Shown here piece after piece: positions 1 through 11,200 of a DNA stretch of 64,000 bases (within the stretch, counting starts at the first letter, position 1; each line of letters starts with the position of its first letter). The notes beneath the pieces are model-generated. The model was not told the origin of the DNA, searched no databases, and worked only from the letters and a program-made list of their open reading frames with translations. Position numbers and translations under genes: made by a program. The stretch covers positions 18,570,938 to 18,634,937 of the forward strand of contig CM046295.1 of assembly GCA_025267735.1 (NCBI GenBank), given 5' to 3'. The stretch is from Mactra quadrangularis (Eukaryota; Mollusca; Bivalvia; Venerida; Mactridae).

Positions 1-300
1 TTCTTAATAATACGTATCAATAAGGGGCCTTAGTCAGTTATTTCCCCTTGTATACTCTTCAAATAGGTTAAGTCCAATTAATTAGATTACTCGGATTTTT
101 ACCTTACTTTTCAATGTCAGTTTGCCAAAATTAATCTAAATTATTTTTTTGTAAATCATTGAATTTGTTTGAAATTCAAACTAAACAAGCTAAGCATTTT
201 AAGGGACAAGAACTATCTAAATTTCACCACTTCTGTTAATATCTTTATTAACAAGAAAGATATTTGATGAAATATAGAAAAAGTAAGAAAATAGAACGGT
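1..300. repeat. Long-TIR MITE family 1, truncated copy
   Basis: This begins like the copies near 2.94, 10.10 and (reversed) 55.6 kb: a 'tagtcagttatttcccctt' terminal block, then 'attactcgg', 'aatgtcagtttgcc' and 'aacaagaaagatatttgatgaa'. The matching right terminal inverted repeat is missing, so the copy is truncated at about position 300. Confidence 0.7.
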
Positions 301-1888
301 CACGATTTAAAAAGATTATAAGTCTTACTATTTGTTATTAAGAACTACATTAAATTGGCACAAAGGGAGGCAACAATGGCAAGTGCTTAGATCATATTTA
401 ACTCCCTTGCCTATGTCAATCGTATTAGATACTTTTAAATATACGCCCCGGGGGCATGTTTATGATTTTAAACACATGGTATAGAAATATACAAAAATAT
501 AACGCGTGACTGTATAAATTTTGTTTTTTAATCATTTGATACGTCTTCAATATATTTTTGTAATATTATTTAAATATCTAGTTAAATAATAAACAAAGAA
601 TCTGCAAGCTTAAGTAAGACATAATTAGACACCAATTGAATTTAATTGACATAATAAAGAAAACATCACAGTTTTAATGTGTATGTCGTTATTATGACTT
701 AAATGTCATGCATATAGCCAAGCGTTTGCCTCCTTTAAGCGAAGCATTTGACTGGCTCTGGTCGTTCCTAAACACCATGCCATTCCTTTTTCATAGAGAA
801 TGGAAATAAGGCTTGGTTACCAGAGCTGTTAATGTTTTGCTAGGAGCTGGCTTACGCTGTTGATTTTAGTGTTTATCTCCGAATGGAGACGAACCATCTG
901 CATGAGTCGTGCATGTGGTCGCACGATCATGGCGCTTTATTTCCTGTCTCATTTAATTCCCCTCAAAATATTTAAAGTAAGAAGGCATACTAAATTTATT
1001 TAACTATCAGTTAAATAAAAGTAGATCCCATTTAAATGTAATTGACCGAAGTAACTAATCTGTTACACAATTTCTATCGGTTAATTTATTTACTTGGGAT
1101 TTTTCTCAAAATATTTGCCCATTCTACATTCGAGTTCCTTAAGTTTCCACAAATGCCTTACTTCTAACACGAGGGGTTTAATAGATAGGAAATGGTGCCA
1201 ATGCAGTTTCACATTTATATATATCACATAATCTGCAAAATTACGTAGTTATACGTATGCAAATTTCAAACCAGTACGGTACGTGTACAAAATAACATTA
1301 CGTGTAAGTGTTAACGTTAAAATAAAACAATTCAGTCCACTTCATCAATTTTCAAAACATGGCACATGAGTCCATACTATTGTGGTACAGTGACAAAGTA
1401 TTAAGTCTTGTGAGGACTTAAATTAAAATAAATTAACAGTTAACTTCTCAAAACTTTGGTTGGCTTTCAAATTAATACAGATAAGCTTATTGAAACATTC
1501 ACCTTGGAAATCTACATGTATATACTAAGCAGTTGATTGTATTAAACTGATAATGGGGCGATTAAGACTTTTTACAATGGATTGTACTATTTCATGACTT
1601 ATGCTAGTCGACAAATGAGACCATGAATTAAACCTTTCCAATTTTTATTGCCGCTTTAATATAAACTATACCATGATTTCATATTGTTCTTAGTGTGCAC
1701 CCAACTTGAAAAGTCTGGATCCACCCCATACTTACTCGCACTATTTCTCGAGTTTAAAGCACGGAGAAAACGGTCTGATAATATCAAAAACTTTACCGTG
1801 TGGTTTGAGATTTATCAAACACTTTTTAAGCAATTCGATTGGCTGAGAGGGGACCACCGTTGTCTAAGGCCTTATTTTACAACATAGC

Positions 1889-2411
1889 AATCTCTCATAC
1901 AGAGTTGTCGATCCTTACAGTGATCTATATCTCTGTAAACGTCTCGGGTTTTACAAGATTCTTGTAAAATAGTAATATAAGTTAGATTTTGTATCTAAAT
2001 CGTAATTCGTCTTTTATATATATTATCTTAAAGTTTTACGTGAAATATAATTTTATTACAGGCGAAATCCAATTTTTAAAGAGTTATATTTACAATAACT
2101 ATTTTCTTGTGAAACGTCTTCCTATTCTGAGTAATTTGGCTTTTTTACTCATCCGCAAAAAATGTCAACAATAGATGATATTGCTAAAAATTATGACAAA
2201 ATTTAGTGCTAAGGGACTGTCAACGACAAGCCTTTGAACATCTACAAGACAAGAAAGGTGATCTGTTATTTAGTTTGTCTGTTGCGTTTGGACAAAATTC
2301 AAATATTGTCACATGATCGTTTTAAACGATCACGTGTTTGGGACTACTTTCGAGACGTTAACAGAGATAAAGATCACTGTAAGGATCGACAACTCTATAT
2401 GAGAGATCGAC
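1889..2411. repeat. Inverted-repeat (foldback-like) element
   Basis: Two arms of roughly 60 bp match in opposite orientation. The left arm, about 1889-1950, contains 'gagttgtcgatccttacag'. The right arm, about 2347-2411, contains its reverse complement 'ctgtaaggatcgacaactc'. They enclose about 400 bp of AT-rich DNA. No transposase is visible, so it is a non-autonomous or decayed element. Confidence 0.65.
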
Positions 2412-2939
2412 AACATGGACGAACTGGGTTAACTTATCGTTAATAAAGGGCCATTTGGTTCGAGCCTAGCGACAACGAAGCTGCTAACTTTGGTTCCTTT
2501 TGATTCTTTTTGCAAAGAAAGCATTTGTTTACTAATGACGAGTATTCTAGTGTTATACTATACTCAACGAATGGTAGTTAGGTGAGCTGTCCGAGTCAAT
2601 GATTATTGAGTGTTGAAAAAACGCTAAAAAAACCGCTAACAACTATCAACTCTACCTAATTCCCATGAAAAAATATATAATGTAAAATACGATTTCAACA
2701 AAATCGAACACAGCATATTTGGTACACATTTAAAAACGAGTTTTCGTGCAAAATTAGAACATTTTATGTACTCACAGTTCCCGCCAAAAGCCTTTGGACA
2801 AAATCCTGTTTTTAGAGATAAACTGATTCACTTTGACCAATAAAAAGCAAAACAAAGGCTCATCTGAGCAAATTTTAAAACTTAACATTAATTATTTCAT
2901 CAACAAATGTTTTAAACTATGATACAGAAATAAGCTTTA

Positions 2940-3306
2940 ATAAGGGACAGTAGTCAATTATTTCCCCTTGTATACTCTTTAAATAGATAGGTCCTATTAG
3001 TTGGATTACTCGGATTTTACCCTTACTTTTAAATGGCAATTTGCCCCAATTAATCTTAAATAATTTTTTGGTAAATCATTTAATTTCATTCAAATTCAAC
3101 CAAAGTATTTTTAGGGTAAAGAACTATCTAAATTTCATCACTTCTGTTTATATAATTAATTAACAAGAAAGATATAAGATGAAATATTTTGTTATCCTTA
3201 CATAGGAATTCAATGATAAAATCCGAGGATTCCAACTGTAAGGACCTACTTACCAATTGGATTGCATCAGATTTTATCAGGGAAAAATAACTGAGGAAAA
3301 TACCTA
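2940..3306. mobile_element. Long-TIR MITE family 1, full copy
   Basis: The element is about 370 bp. Its two ends are inverted repeats of about 80 bp: the left end reads 'agtcaattatttccccttg' and the right end reads 'cagggaaaaataactgagg', with 'attactcgga' and 'tccgaggatt' matching further in. It has no coding capacity. Copies lie near positions 1, 10.1 kb and 55.3 kb. Confidence 0.8.
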
Positions 3307-3487
3307 ATCCTGCCATACGAATGAACTATCGAGATGCTGTTAGTTGGTTGTACGTTGAACAAAAGATATCCGACAGTGAGTATAGTAATTCCAAGTTACA
3401 GGATACATTTAATACATGTAGTTTAATAATATAATGTTTTATGAAAAATACAAGGAAAAAAGATAACATGGTTTTAAAATATTTTAA

Positions 3488-3806
3488 AACCCGGGTCGAT
3501 AGCGCAGTTGGTAGCGCGCCGGGATTTGGATACTCGTGCCTGAGGGGGTGCGGGTTCGAATCCCACCTGGGGAGGTTATACCCTTCCATGAAAATTAGAC
3601 AATAATGTCGATTTTCCTCCATTGATTAGATAATATGGAGAAGTTTCCGGCCTTGTGGAAGGGTAGGTGAGTACTGGTTATAGACAATGGTCCAGGAAAG
3701 CTAGGTTAGGTGCGCTGGACGCCGTGAAATGACCTTAATTGTGTTGATACGGCGTTAACTCCAATAAATAAAATAAATAAAATAAATAAATAAATAAATA
3801 AAATAT
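3488..3806 (+). mobile_element. SINE family A, full copy
   Basis: The tRNA-like head has A-box 'gatagcgcagttggtagcg' and B-box 'gggttcgaatccc'. The body has 'cttgtggaagggtaggtgag' and 'gtgttgatacggcgtta', and the tail is an (aaat)n microsatellite. This is a typical Pol III SINE layout. Open frames crossing it are not genes. Confidence 0.85.
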
Positions 3807-3810
3807 TTTA

Positions 3811-4150
3811 AAGGTACTGGTTCATAGATTTGGTAAAGAATTTTCAATATTTTCAAAATACCATTCAGTGTCTATAACTGTGTCAAAATCTTAATATTTG
3901 AGACAAACTGACCTATAGATTGCAAGAAATATACAATAATAGTCACTAAAATGCACTAAAACTGTCTATACCATGACATACGGGGTAGATTTTTCCTACT
4001 TGAAACACCATCATCTGTTCTTGGATGTCAATTTGCACTAAAATTGTCATTATCAAATAACTAATTTTCTCCTCAAATTTTTTTCCATACAATTTTAATA
4101 TTTTAAGAAAAAGTTGATATTTAGGTTACAATCTGTGAATGAGTACCTTT
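3811..4150. mobile_element. MITE family 7
   Basis: The ends are inverted: 'aaaggtactggttcatagat' on the left and 'atctgtgaatgagtaccttt' on the right. The whole interior matches the reverse complement of 30.60-30.90 kb, including 'aatctaccccgtatg' and 'tataccatgacatacgggg', so it is a dispersed non-autonomous element. Confidence 0.75.
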
Positions 4151-4204
4151 AATTAAAAATAGATATTAACTATCTCATCAATAAAATAGTCAATAACCAA
4201 TAAC

Positions 4205-4284
4205 GTACCCACAAGTCATGTCCTGGTCACATCCCACACTGGCAAACGTAGTTCCGCATGTGATGGCCCCTAGTTCTTTGTAAA
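4205..4284 (-). CDS. Isolated candidate exon of an unidentified protein
   Basis: On the minus strand, 80 nt are bounded by a good acceptor ('ctatctaacag') and a GT donor (after 'gggtac'). One frame is open and reads approximately YKELGAITCGTTFASVG then CDQDMTCGY, with three cysteines. GC content is higher than in the flanks. No partner exons were found within reach on this strand, so the parent gene is unknown. It could be a chance open frame or a relic of a small cysteine-rich protein gene. Confidence 0.3.
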
Positions 4285-4454
4285 CTGTTAGATAGAAATA
4301 CATGATGTTTAATAATTACTATTGAAACCAGGTTTCAAGCCTAATGAGGGTCAAATAGTGCTAACTTAGCATTTGATGCATAACTACGTCGTTCAAAGAT
4401 CTATTTAAAAATCTATCGCAATAGCTAATTGCAAAATCGCGAAAAACTGCTGAC

Positions 4455-4520
4455 AATGCAAAATTACTCTCCTAACAGCGGTTACGTCGCTCATTGATAC
4501 TTCAGCATTGATTCATAATA
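4455..4520. repeat. Fragment of MITE family 11 end
   Basis: The stretch 'ctcctaacagcggttacgtc' matches the terminal block of the element at 15.49-16.09 kb. Only one end is recognisable here. Confidence 0.4.
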
Positions 4521-6375
4521 AAGAGAAACAATTGCGATGAGAAGTTTGATACAAAAATGTGTAAGACAGGTCGCAAAAGCTGATCATATAACAAAATGTG
4601 TGAAGGAAGTCGCGAAAACTGATTACAATTATGAGTAATTAATCCGATAAATAGTTTTACAAATTGCCAATAATGATGAATTCTATGTAAAGAGGTGTTT
4701 TAATCCATTGTGGACATTTTCTCAATAAAACAATCATAATACGACACTGTTATTTTACGTGGGCAATTTCGAGTATAGAATTTGACGCACTCATAACAGT
4801 ATTTGAATAACTATTACAATTGCAAACATAAATTCGACACATCGAAAGAAAAGTTATCATATTAACTCCACGCATACTATTAACAATCATTGACAAACGT
4901 AGCCAAAGCATTGTTCTGTAAAAGGCAATTATCCAAACAAGTGCGATATTTTTGTTCATTAGTTTTTTTCGGTGCGTTTGATTTCAAATTTCGCTATTGT
5001 TTTCGCGAACACACTGAGCGGTCTTAATGAACAATGTTGTTATACAACGCGTGGATGGGTGCGTGTTGGGTTTCATTTATAAGTGGGCAAGGCATCAGGC
5101 AACGTGCTTAGCAGTAAGGAATTAGGGATTTGAAAAAAGCCGAAGTTAGGTAAGTCTTTAAATGTTTAGTTTAATGAGCTATCAAATCATTTATGACAAA
5201 AATACTTTAAATAGAATTATTATCAAAATACGTTTATTTCAACTGTATTTTATTCAAATGGTATTAATATATTATTTAAATGAAGATTCGTGTTATTTTC
5301 TGATTAATCATGCATAGTAATTTTTTATTTGGCTAAAAACGACATAACATATAGTACCCACCAAAAGTTTGGAGACATTTTCACTTTATATGCCTACGGA
5401 ATATCTTTTATCGAAAATTTGATGACTGTTTTGTTTGAAATGCTTCTTAGTAGTGCTTTATTTTTTATTTTTTGGCTATTATATTAATTACAACTGAGAC
5501 TACAAATAAAGCATAAAAACTAAGTCATGGAAAAATAATTACAATACACATTGTTATGGAGGCTTCAGGATTTCAGATGCTGAATATTATTAATATGCCG
5601 CATTAATAAAATTTGCAGTCATTTTATCACAAACCATACTTAAACATATCATAAATATTAATTTTACAAAAATAATCATTAAAATTCAAGAAATGTTGTA
5701 AATTTCTTTTGTCTCCAAACTTTTAGTGGTTACTGTATGTCTTTCGTCATTTATAATTTTCATGGTAAAGATTGTAATTAAAATTTGTATTTTTTATAGT
5801 GATCATCTTTACGAGATTAAGTACTATGTACTTTTCTTTAATAAATGGTCTGTTCTATTCTGTTCGGACAAAAACGTGATGATACTAAAAAATTGAACAC
5901 ACTTAATGAAATTTGCAAGTTCATACGAAACGAGCTGCGTTTTGAACTTTACTAATTCCATAGAAAATAAAATATTTATAATTTTATAATTATTATTTAT
6001 AACTTGTTTCTATAATACAGTTTACGCTATTAGTGGATGTCCGGTTGTCTGGGACACTGAACCAATTTCTAGTTCGGGCAACCAAAAAATTCTTTTGAGC
6101 AGCCAAATTTCCACAAGCAAGATATACATGAACTGCTAGCTGTTAAAGTGTCAACCTTCGGACAAACCATTTTGTATTCTACGTAGACTGATAATGCATG
6201 TATATGCAATCATGAAATACTGAAACTATATCTTAAGATTGGCATTTGGGGTATATAAGGTAGCCATTTTCAAAGTATGTATACATCAAATTACATATTT
6301 TTTAAGATTGCATAGCCTTTGCCCCACAGAATTTTGATGTTTTGCATCGCCTTTCCGCTTCCAACGAACTAACTA
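4521..6375. other. Upstream region of the GPCR gene
   Basis: Contains the Tc1/mariner-like MITE at 5352-5735; otherwise AT-rich DNA without supported exons. The GPCR 5' untranslated exon(s) and promoter should lie in or upstream of this stretch, but I cannot locate them from sequence. Confidence 0.45.
5352..5735. mobile_element. Tc1/mariner-type MITE, copy 1
   Basis: This is a 384 bp element flanked by TA dinucleotides. The terminal inverted repeats read 'acccaccaaaagtttggaga' on the left and 'tctccaaacttttagtggt' on the right. It has no transposase. A second 384 bp copy is at 40109-40492. The TA target site and TIR style indicate Tc1/mariner mobilisation (inference from family knowledge). 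Confidence 0.85.
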
Positions 6376-6393
6376 GTTTTTTTATTTTTTAAG
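6376..6393 (+). promoter_or_regulatory. Probable 3' splice site before the GPCR coding exon
   Basis: A pyrimidine run ending in 'ttttttaag' lies about 22 bp upstream of the GPCR start codon. This fits an intron in the 5' UTR with an intronless coding region, as in many invertebrate peptide-type GPCRs. Confidence 0.5.
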
Positions 6394-6414
6394 GTGACTC
6401 GGCAAAGATTCAAA

Positions 6415-7725
6415 ATGGCTGCGTTGCCAGTCAACATCACAGATGATTTAACAAACATGACGTCATCATTCCATGACGAAAGTGACGTTATCAGTCAAAA
6501 CGTCACTTCCGCTGTACCAGCTCGAGGCGGAGGACCTCGGTACTTTCCATGGGCGAACCCTGACAACGTGATTTCACAGGAAACAGCGCTTGACATCACT
6601 TCAACTCTGCAATGCTATGTTTTTCCGATTCTTACTGTCTTCGGTTTGGTGGGAAACGCTTGCAGTCTTATTGTTCTGATGCAGAAGAAGCTCCGTATTT
6701 CACCGACGTCCACGATCTTAGCCGGACTGGCTGTTTCCGATTTCATGTTTCTGATAACGAATGGGATACGGAAATCTACGGGAATTATCGAACTGTACGA
6801 CAAAATGGCGGCGGCGACCTTGACCGCTATTACATTTAAGTATATTTTCTACTTGAAGACGTGTTTTAGCCGTGTCTCCACTTTGATGGTCGTCTTGATA
6901 TCAGTTGAGCGATTTATCGCCGTTGCTTTTCCTTTGAAGGCTAAAATTCTGATAACCCGCCAAAGAATGGTGTTTGCGGTTGTTGTGTGCTACGTCATCA
7001 CTTTTGTTGGTCTGGCCGCTTACCCGCCCCAGTACACATATGCGTACTACGGCGGAATACCACGTATCGCCTACACTGATTTCGCTCGAGACCACGCCGA
7101 AGGACTCAAATTCTACAATGAATACTTCTTGCCGATTCTTTACCGTCATATCCCGGTCGTGATTGTCTTTATCCTCAACGCCGCCATTATCATTTTGCTG
7201 AATAGGAGCAAACGCTTTCAAAAAAGCGTCGCATCTCAGGATTCCAAGCGCCGCGATGACCAGAAAAAGATCACCCGTATGTTGTTGACTGTCGCCATTG
7301 TTTACCTCATTTGCTTGTTGCCAGGCGACGTGTTCTTGCGTTGCTCGGTCACGGTCGAAGGCTTCGTCTATTATGGTACGTACCATAATCTTTTCATGGC
7401 TCTAAGCGACATAAGTTTGCTCTTTGAAATGGCGAATTCTTGCATCAACTTCGTCATTTACATGATCTTGAACAAGAATTTCTACGAAACGTACGTGAGG
7501 CTGTTCTGCTGCCAATGTCTAATCAACTTCCGGCAAACAAAGCCGCTAGGAAAAACCACGAAAACCACTTCGATGAAAACGACAGAGACTGCACTACCTG
7601 AGGGCAAGAAAGAATTTACTGGAAGCGTGTTTACCACGGAACAAGATAACAAGAGCAACATTCATGACTCTGTCGATAAAATGGATGAAACTTCCGGTCA
7701 CGTGAACGGTGCTTATAAAGAATAA
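6415..7725 (+). CDS. Class A (rhodopsin-type) GPCR, FMRFamide-receptor-like orphan
   Basis: A complete 436-residue seven-helix receptor in one exon. The extracellular N-terminus has several N-x-S/T sequons (NIT, NMT, NVT). TM1 has GLVGNACSL (N1.50), TM2 LAVSDF (D2.50), the end of TM3 SVERFIAV (ERF in place of DRY), TM6 LICLLPGD (P6.50) and TM7 NSCINFVIY (NFxxY in place of NPxxY). The NFxxY form and the extracellular pattern fit the large invertebrate FMRFamide/TRH-receptor-like clade; the ligand is unknown. Odd points: no cysteine at position 3.25 by my count and none in extracellular loop 2, so the usual disulfide appears absent. The C-tail is Thr/Lys-rich after FCCQC, a likely palmitoylation site. 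Start: the ATG at 6415 in 'caaaatggctgcg' is preferred; the frame is open further upstream without an ATG. The gene lies tail to tail with the Ig gene. Confidence 0.9.
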   Translation: MAALPVNITDDLTNMTSSFHDESDVISQNVTSAVPARGGGPRYFPWANPDNVISQETALDITSTLQCYVFPILTVFGLVGNACSLIVLMQKKLRISPTSTILAGLAVSDFMFLITNGIRKSTGIIELYDKMAAATLTAITFKYIFYLKTCFSRVSTLMVVLISVERFIAVAFPLKAKILITRQRMVFAVVVCYVITFVGLAAYPPQYTYAYYGGIPRIAYTDFARDHAEGLKFYNEYFLPILYRHIPVVIVFILNAAIIILLNRSKRFQKSVASQDSKRRDDQKKITRMLLTVAIVYLICLLPGDVFLRCSVTVEGFVYYGTYHNLFMALSDISLLFEMANSCINFVIYMILNKNFYETYVRLFCCQCLINFRQTKPLGKTTKTTSMKTTETALPEGKKEFTGSVFTTEQDNKSNIHDSVDKMDETSGHVNGAYKE

Positions 7726-7966
7726 TACTGACACGAAACATCCTTACATGGAAAATTATATAAAAACTGTTTTTATTTGACTCCTTATTTGACTCAGTTG
7801 TTTGTTTTATTTTACAAAATCAATTGACTAAAACTCTTTTTTAACAGAGCTGATACCAAATATTACTGATTCCTGTAAGACAGACATTCCGTCGGTATGT
7901 CGGTATATCGGTATCAATAGCTATTCATAGCAAATGTTAAATTGTATTTGTTACAAATTGTCCCAC

Positions 7967-7976
7967 AATAAATAAA
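7967..7976 (+). promoter_or_regulatory. Polyadenylation signals of the GPCR gene
   Basis: Overlapping AATAAA hexamers ('aataaataaa') about 240 bp after the GPCR stop codon, followed by a T-rich stretch. Confidence 0.65.
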
Positions 7977-8052
7977 GTTTATTTTATATTAAATTGTAAC
8001 AGACTGCATTAAGTTGTTCTTTATGAAATTAGGACGCTCCCCCTTTTTTGTC

Positions 8053-8251
8053 TACGGAGACCCTTAAGTGTCATTTTAAAACATCCTTTTTACAATTAGT
8101 TCATTTAAACGGAATAACATTTCGTAATGACATTACGTCTTAAAAATACGTTTAAACGAAACAATATTACGTCAAAACATAACAATTGTACACTATTTTT
8201 TTTTCAATTTTATTTCCAGTTTTTTAAAAATGTCACTCTAGGGGCTCCGTA
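8053..8251. mobile_element. MITE family 3 (TACGGAG ends), copy 1
   Basis: About 200 bp, with inverted ends: 'tacggagacccttaagtgtc' on the left and 'tgtcactctaggggctccgta' style on the right. It is AT-rich and non-coding. A second copy is at 56901-57110. It lies at the 3' end of the Ig gene and contributes an AATAAA on the minus strand near 8.21 kb. Confidence 0.75.
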
Positions 8252-8260
8252 CTGTTTGCC

Positions 8261-11200
8261 CTACTTTACATCTTTAGAATAAATAAAAGGGTTCTCACCT
8301 ATAACACGATCAGTGTTGTTGCCGTTTCTATTTTCTCCCCGACATTCATATATTCCAGTGTCTGTGTTAATGTTTGGTCCAGGAATAATAAGATTGCTTC
8401 CAACCGTCAAAAAGTGAGAGTTACCTGAAAGCAAATACATTTGACATAGTTTTTTTCACTATTGTTCCATTGTTAGATTTCACCTAACTACGTTTTTCAG
8501 CACATTAGAAACTGCTCAGTCATTTACTACGAATAACCTCGGACGTATTTAGATGCCATTTTTGAACTACATTTGCGTCACATGACAAAACAGAATGCTT
8601 TACCCGTGTTGAAGTAAACAAATCCACAAACTTTTAGGCGAAGCTTATTGCCTTGTTTTAGTCTATACAATTGACATTCACTATTCAGCCTTGTGGAAGG
8701 GTAGGTGAGTACTGGTTATAGACAATGGTTCAGGAAAGCTAGGTTAGGTGCGCTGGACGCCGTGAAATGACCTAAATTGTGTTGATACGGCGTTAACTCC
8801 AATAAATAAATAAATTCACTATTTCAAACGGCCAAAGACACACCGACCAATTTAGACCACGTGGTTATAGGTTTACGATCGCCATCAGCAATGCATTTGA
8901 AGTTAAATATCAACATTATTAAAAGTAACTGTATACTAACCAATCAATGGAGCTCCGCCCACTTTAGACCACGTGGTTATAGGTATAGGGTCTCCATCAG
9001 CCGTACACTGGAAATTTAATACAGGTTCTCTTCCAGTAAGTGGCTGTAAATGTGGCGTAGTTGTCACTGTAACACCCTCTGAAAGAAAATAAAATACGAA
9101 TTTAGAAACCACGTATAAAAATGTCTTAAAATTCTCATGCTGCACATAACCTAGTTAAAATAAAATTTATGTTCTGTTCTGTTCTGTTCCATAGAAACCT
9201 CAAACTTTGATCACTCCTGGGAAATATGGTTAATCAAACTGTGAGCGAACAAAAATAGGAACGATAGTACGAACGATTGGACGGACGGACAAACAAGTGA
9301 ACAAAAGAACAAACATATGAACGAACGACCGAGCGGACAAACGAACGTATGTTGTGACTTGTGAAATAATGGACAGACGAAATAACAAACAAATGAATGA
9401 ATAAACAGAAGAAGAAACATGCAAATGAAAGATAAAAAGAAATAAGCATGATCAATGATCAATTGCACAAAAGTACGAACGAACTAACGGGAACGAACAA
9501 GCAACAGAACTATAAGTTAACGAAAAAAAATAACGAACAAACAACGCTGAAATGATCGGATTGACGAACAAACAACGCTAAAATGATCTGACGGACGAAC
9601 AAACAACGCTAAAATGATCTGACGGACGAACAAACAACGCTAAAATGATCTGACGGACGAACAAACAACGCTAAAATGATCTGACGGACGAACAAACAAC
9701 GCTAAAATGATCTGACGGACGAACAAACAACGCTAAAATGATCTGGCGGACGAACAAACAACGCTAAAATGATCGTGCGGACGAACAAACAACGCTAAAA
9801 ATGATCGGACGTACGAACAGACAACGCTAAAATGATCGGACGTACGAACAAGCAACGCTAAAATGAACGGACGGACGGACGTACGGACGGACGAACGGAC
9901 ATATAAAACACTACTCACTCTCAACAGTTAATGTAGCTTTACTGGTTACAGCTCCCTGTGTATTTGTAGCAGTACATGTATATTCTCCGTTGTTGAATCT
10001 ATCAACATTTGATAATGTCAGAGAATTATCTGCATTAATATGTCCATTTAGTGGCAGGTTGTTTCCAGTCTGAAATTACAAATTAATAAAATTTGGAAAA
10101 TTAGTCAGTTATTTCCCTTTGCTAACTCTTAAAAAGGTTGGTCAAATCAGTTGGATTTCTCGGATCTTATCCGTACTTTTCAATGTCAATTTGACAATAT
10201 CAATTTTTGAATCACTGTTTTGTAAATCATTTAATTTGTTTGAAAAATTAAGTCTTGTGAGGGTAAACACTATCAAAATTTCATCACTCTTGGTAATATC
10301 TTAATTAACAAGAAAGATATTTGATGAAATATTTTACCATCCTTATATAGGACTTCAATGATTAAGTCTGATGATTCCAACTGATAGGACCTACTCTCCA
10401 ATTGGATCGCTTTAGACTTTATCAAGGAAAGATAACTGACTAATGTCCCTCATTGATAGATACATAGTAGTTCACTGGCTTAACTGCTATTATCCTTAGC
10501 GATCGGGCTACTGGTATTTATCAATCAATTTCCCTGAGAAGTCTTTCATTTCGCTTTGTGCAGCCGGCATATTGGCGCAACAGAATTATACCACCCTCGC
10601 AGGTACCCATTTATATCTGGGTGAAGTGAGGCAATCGTTGGTAAATTTCTTGCGCAAGGAAATTAGAAGTGTCCCTGGTGGGGTTCGAACCCGGGACCTC
10701 TTGACCCCTTAGCACGCGCCTTACCACTGGACTTCTGCTCCTATATAATGGGACACTAGTTTTCTGAAAAATATCTGTAGTCATTTTTTTCGTTTATAAC
10801 AGGAATTCTTGAATAAATTAGTAGAGAATTTATTAACTTACGTTACTTACGGGTCGATAACGCATTAGTTAGCGCACCGGGATTTCAAATCTTGTGTCCC
10901 GAAAGGCTTACCGATTCGAATCCCTCCTGGGGATTTTGACAATTATGTCATTGTTCTCCATTAATATGGCACATGGAGAAGTTGCCGGCATTGTGGAAGG
11001 GTAGATGAGTACTAATTATAGACAATGCTCCAGGAAAGCTAGGTTAGGTGCGTTGGACGCCGTAAAAAACCAAAATGTGTTGACACGGCGTTAAACCCAA
11101 ATGAATTAATTAACTTACCAGTGGGTAAGTCCATGTTATTGTTGCAGGGGGGCTCGACACTACAGTACAGAACAGAGTCACAGTGGATCCTTCCATCACA

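Larger units (their letters stand above)
301..4204. other. Gene-free, repeat-rich stretch
   Basis: No credible exon was found here. The short open frames lie in AT-rich DNA or inside repeats. The stretch holds an inverted-repeat element (about 1.89-2.41 kb), a family 1 MITE (2.94-3.3 kb), a SINE (3.49-3.8 kb) and most of a family 7 MITE (from 3.81 kb). Nothing recognisable was seen between 300 and 1,850. Confidence 0.6.

Noticed and set aside
6901..7386. 161-codon minus-strand open frame inside the GPCR
   Set aside because: Shadow of the receptor coding sequence; no recognisable motifs.
9211..9924. Open frames rich in VRSFV/CSFVH on the minus strand
   Set aside because: Translation of the GAAC/GGAC satellite and 31-bp repeat; not a protein gene.
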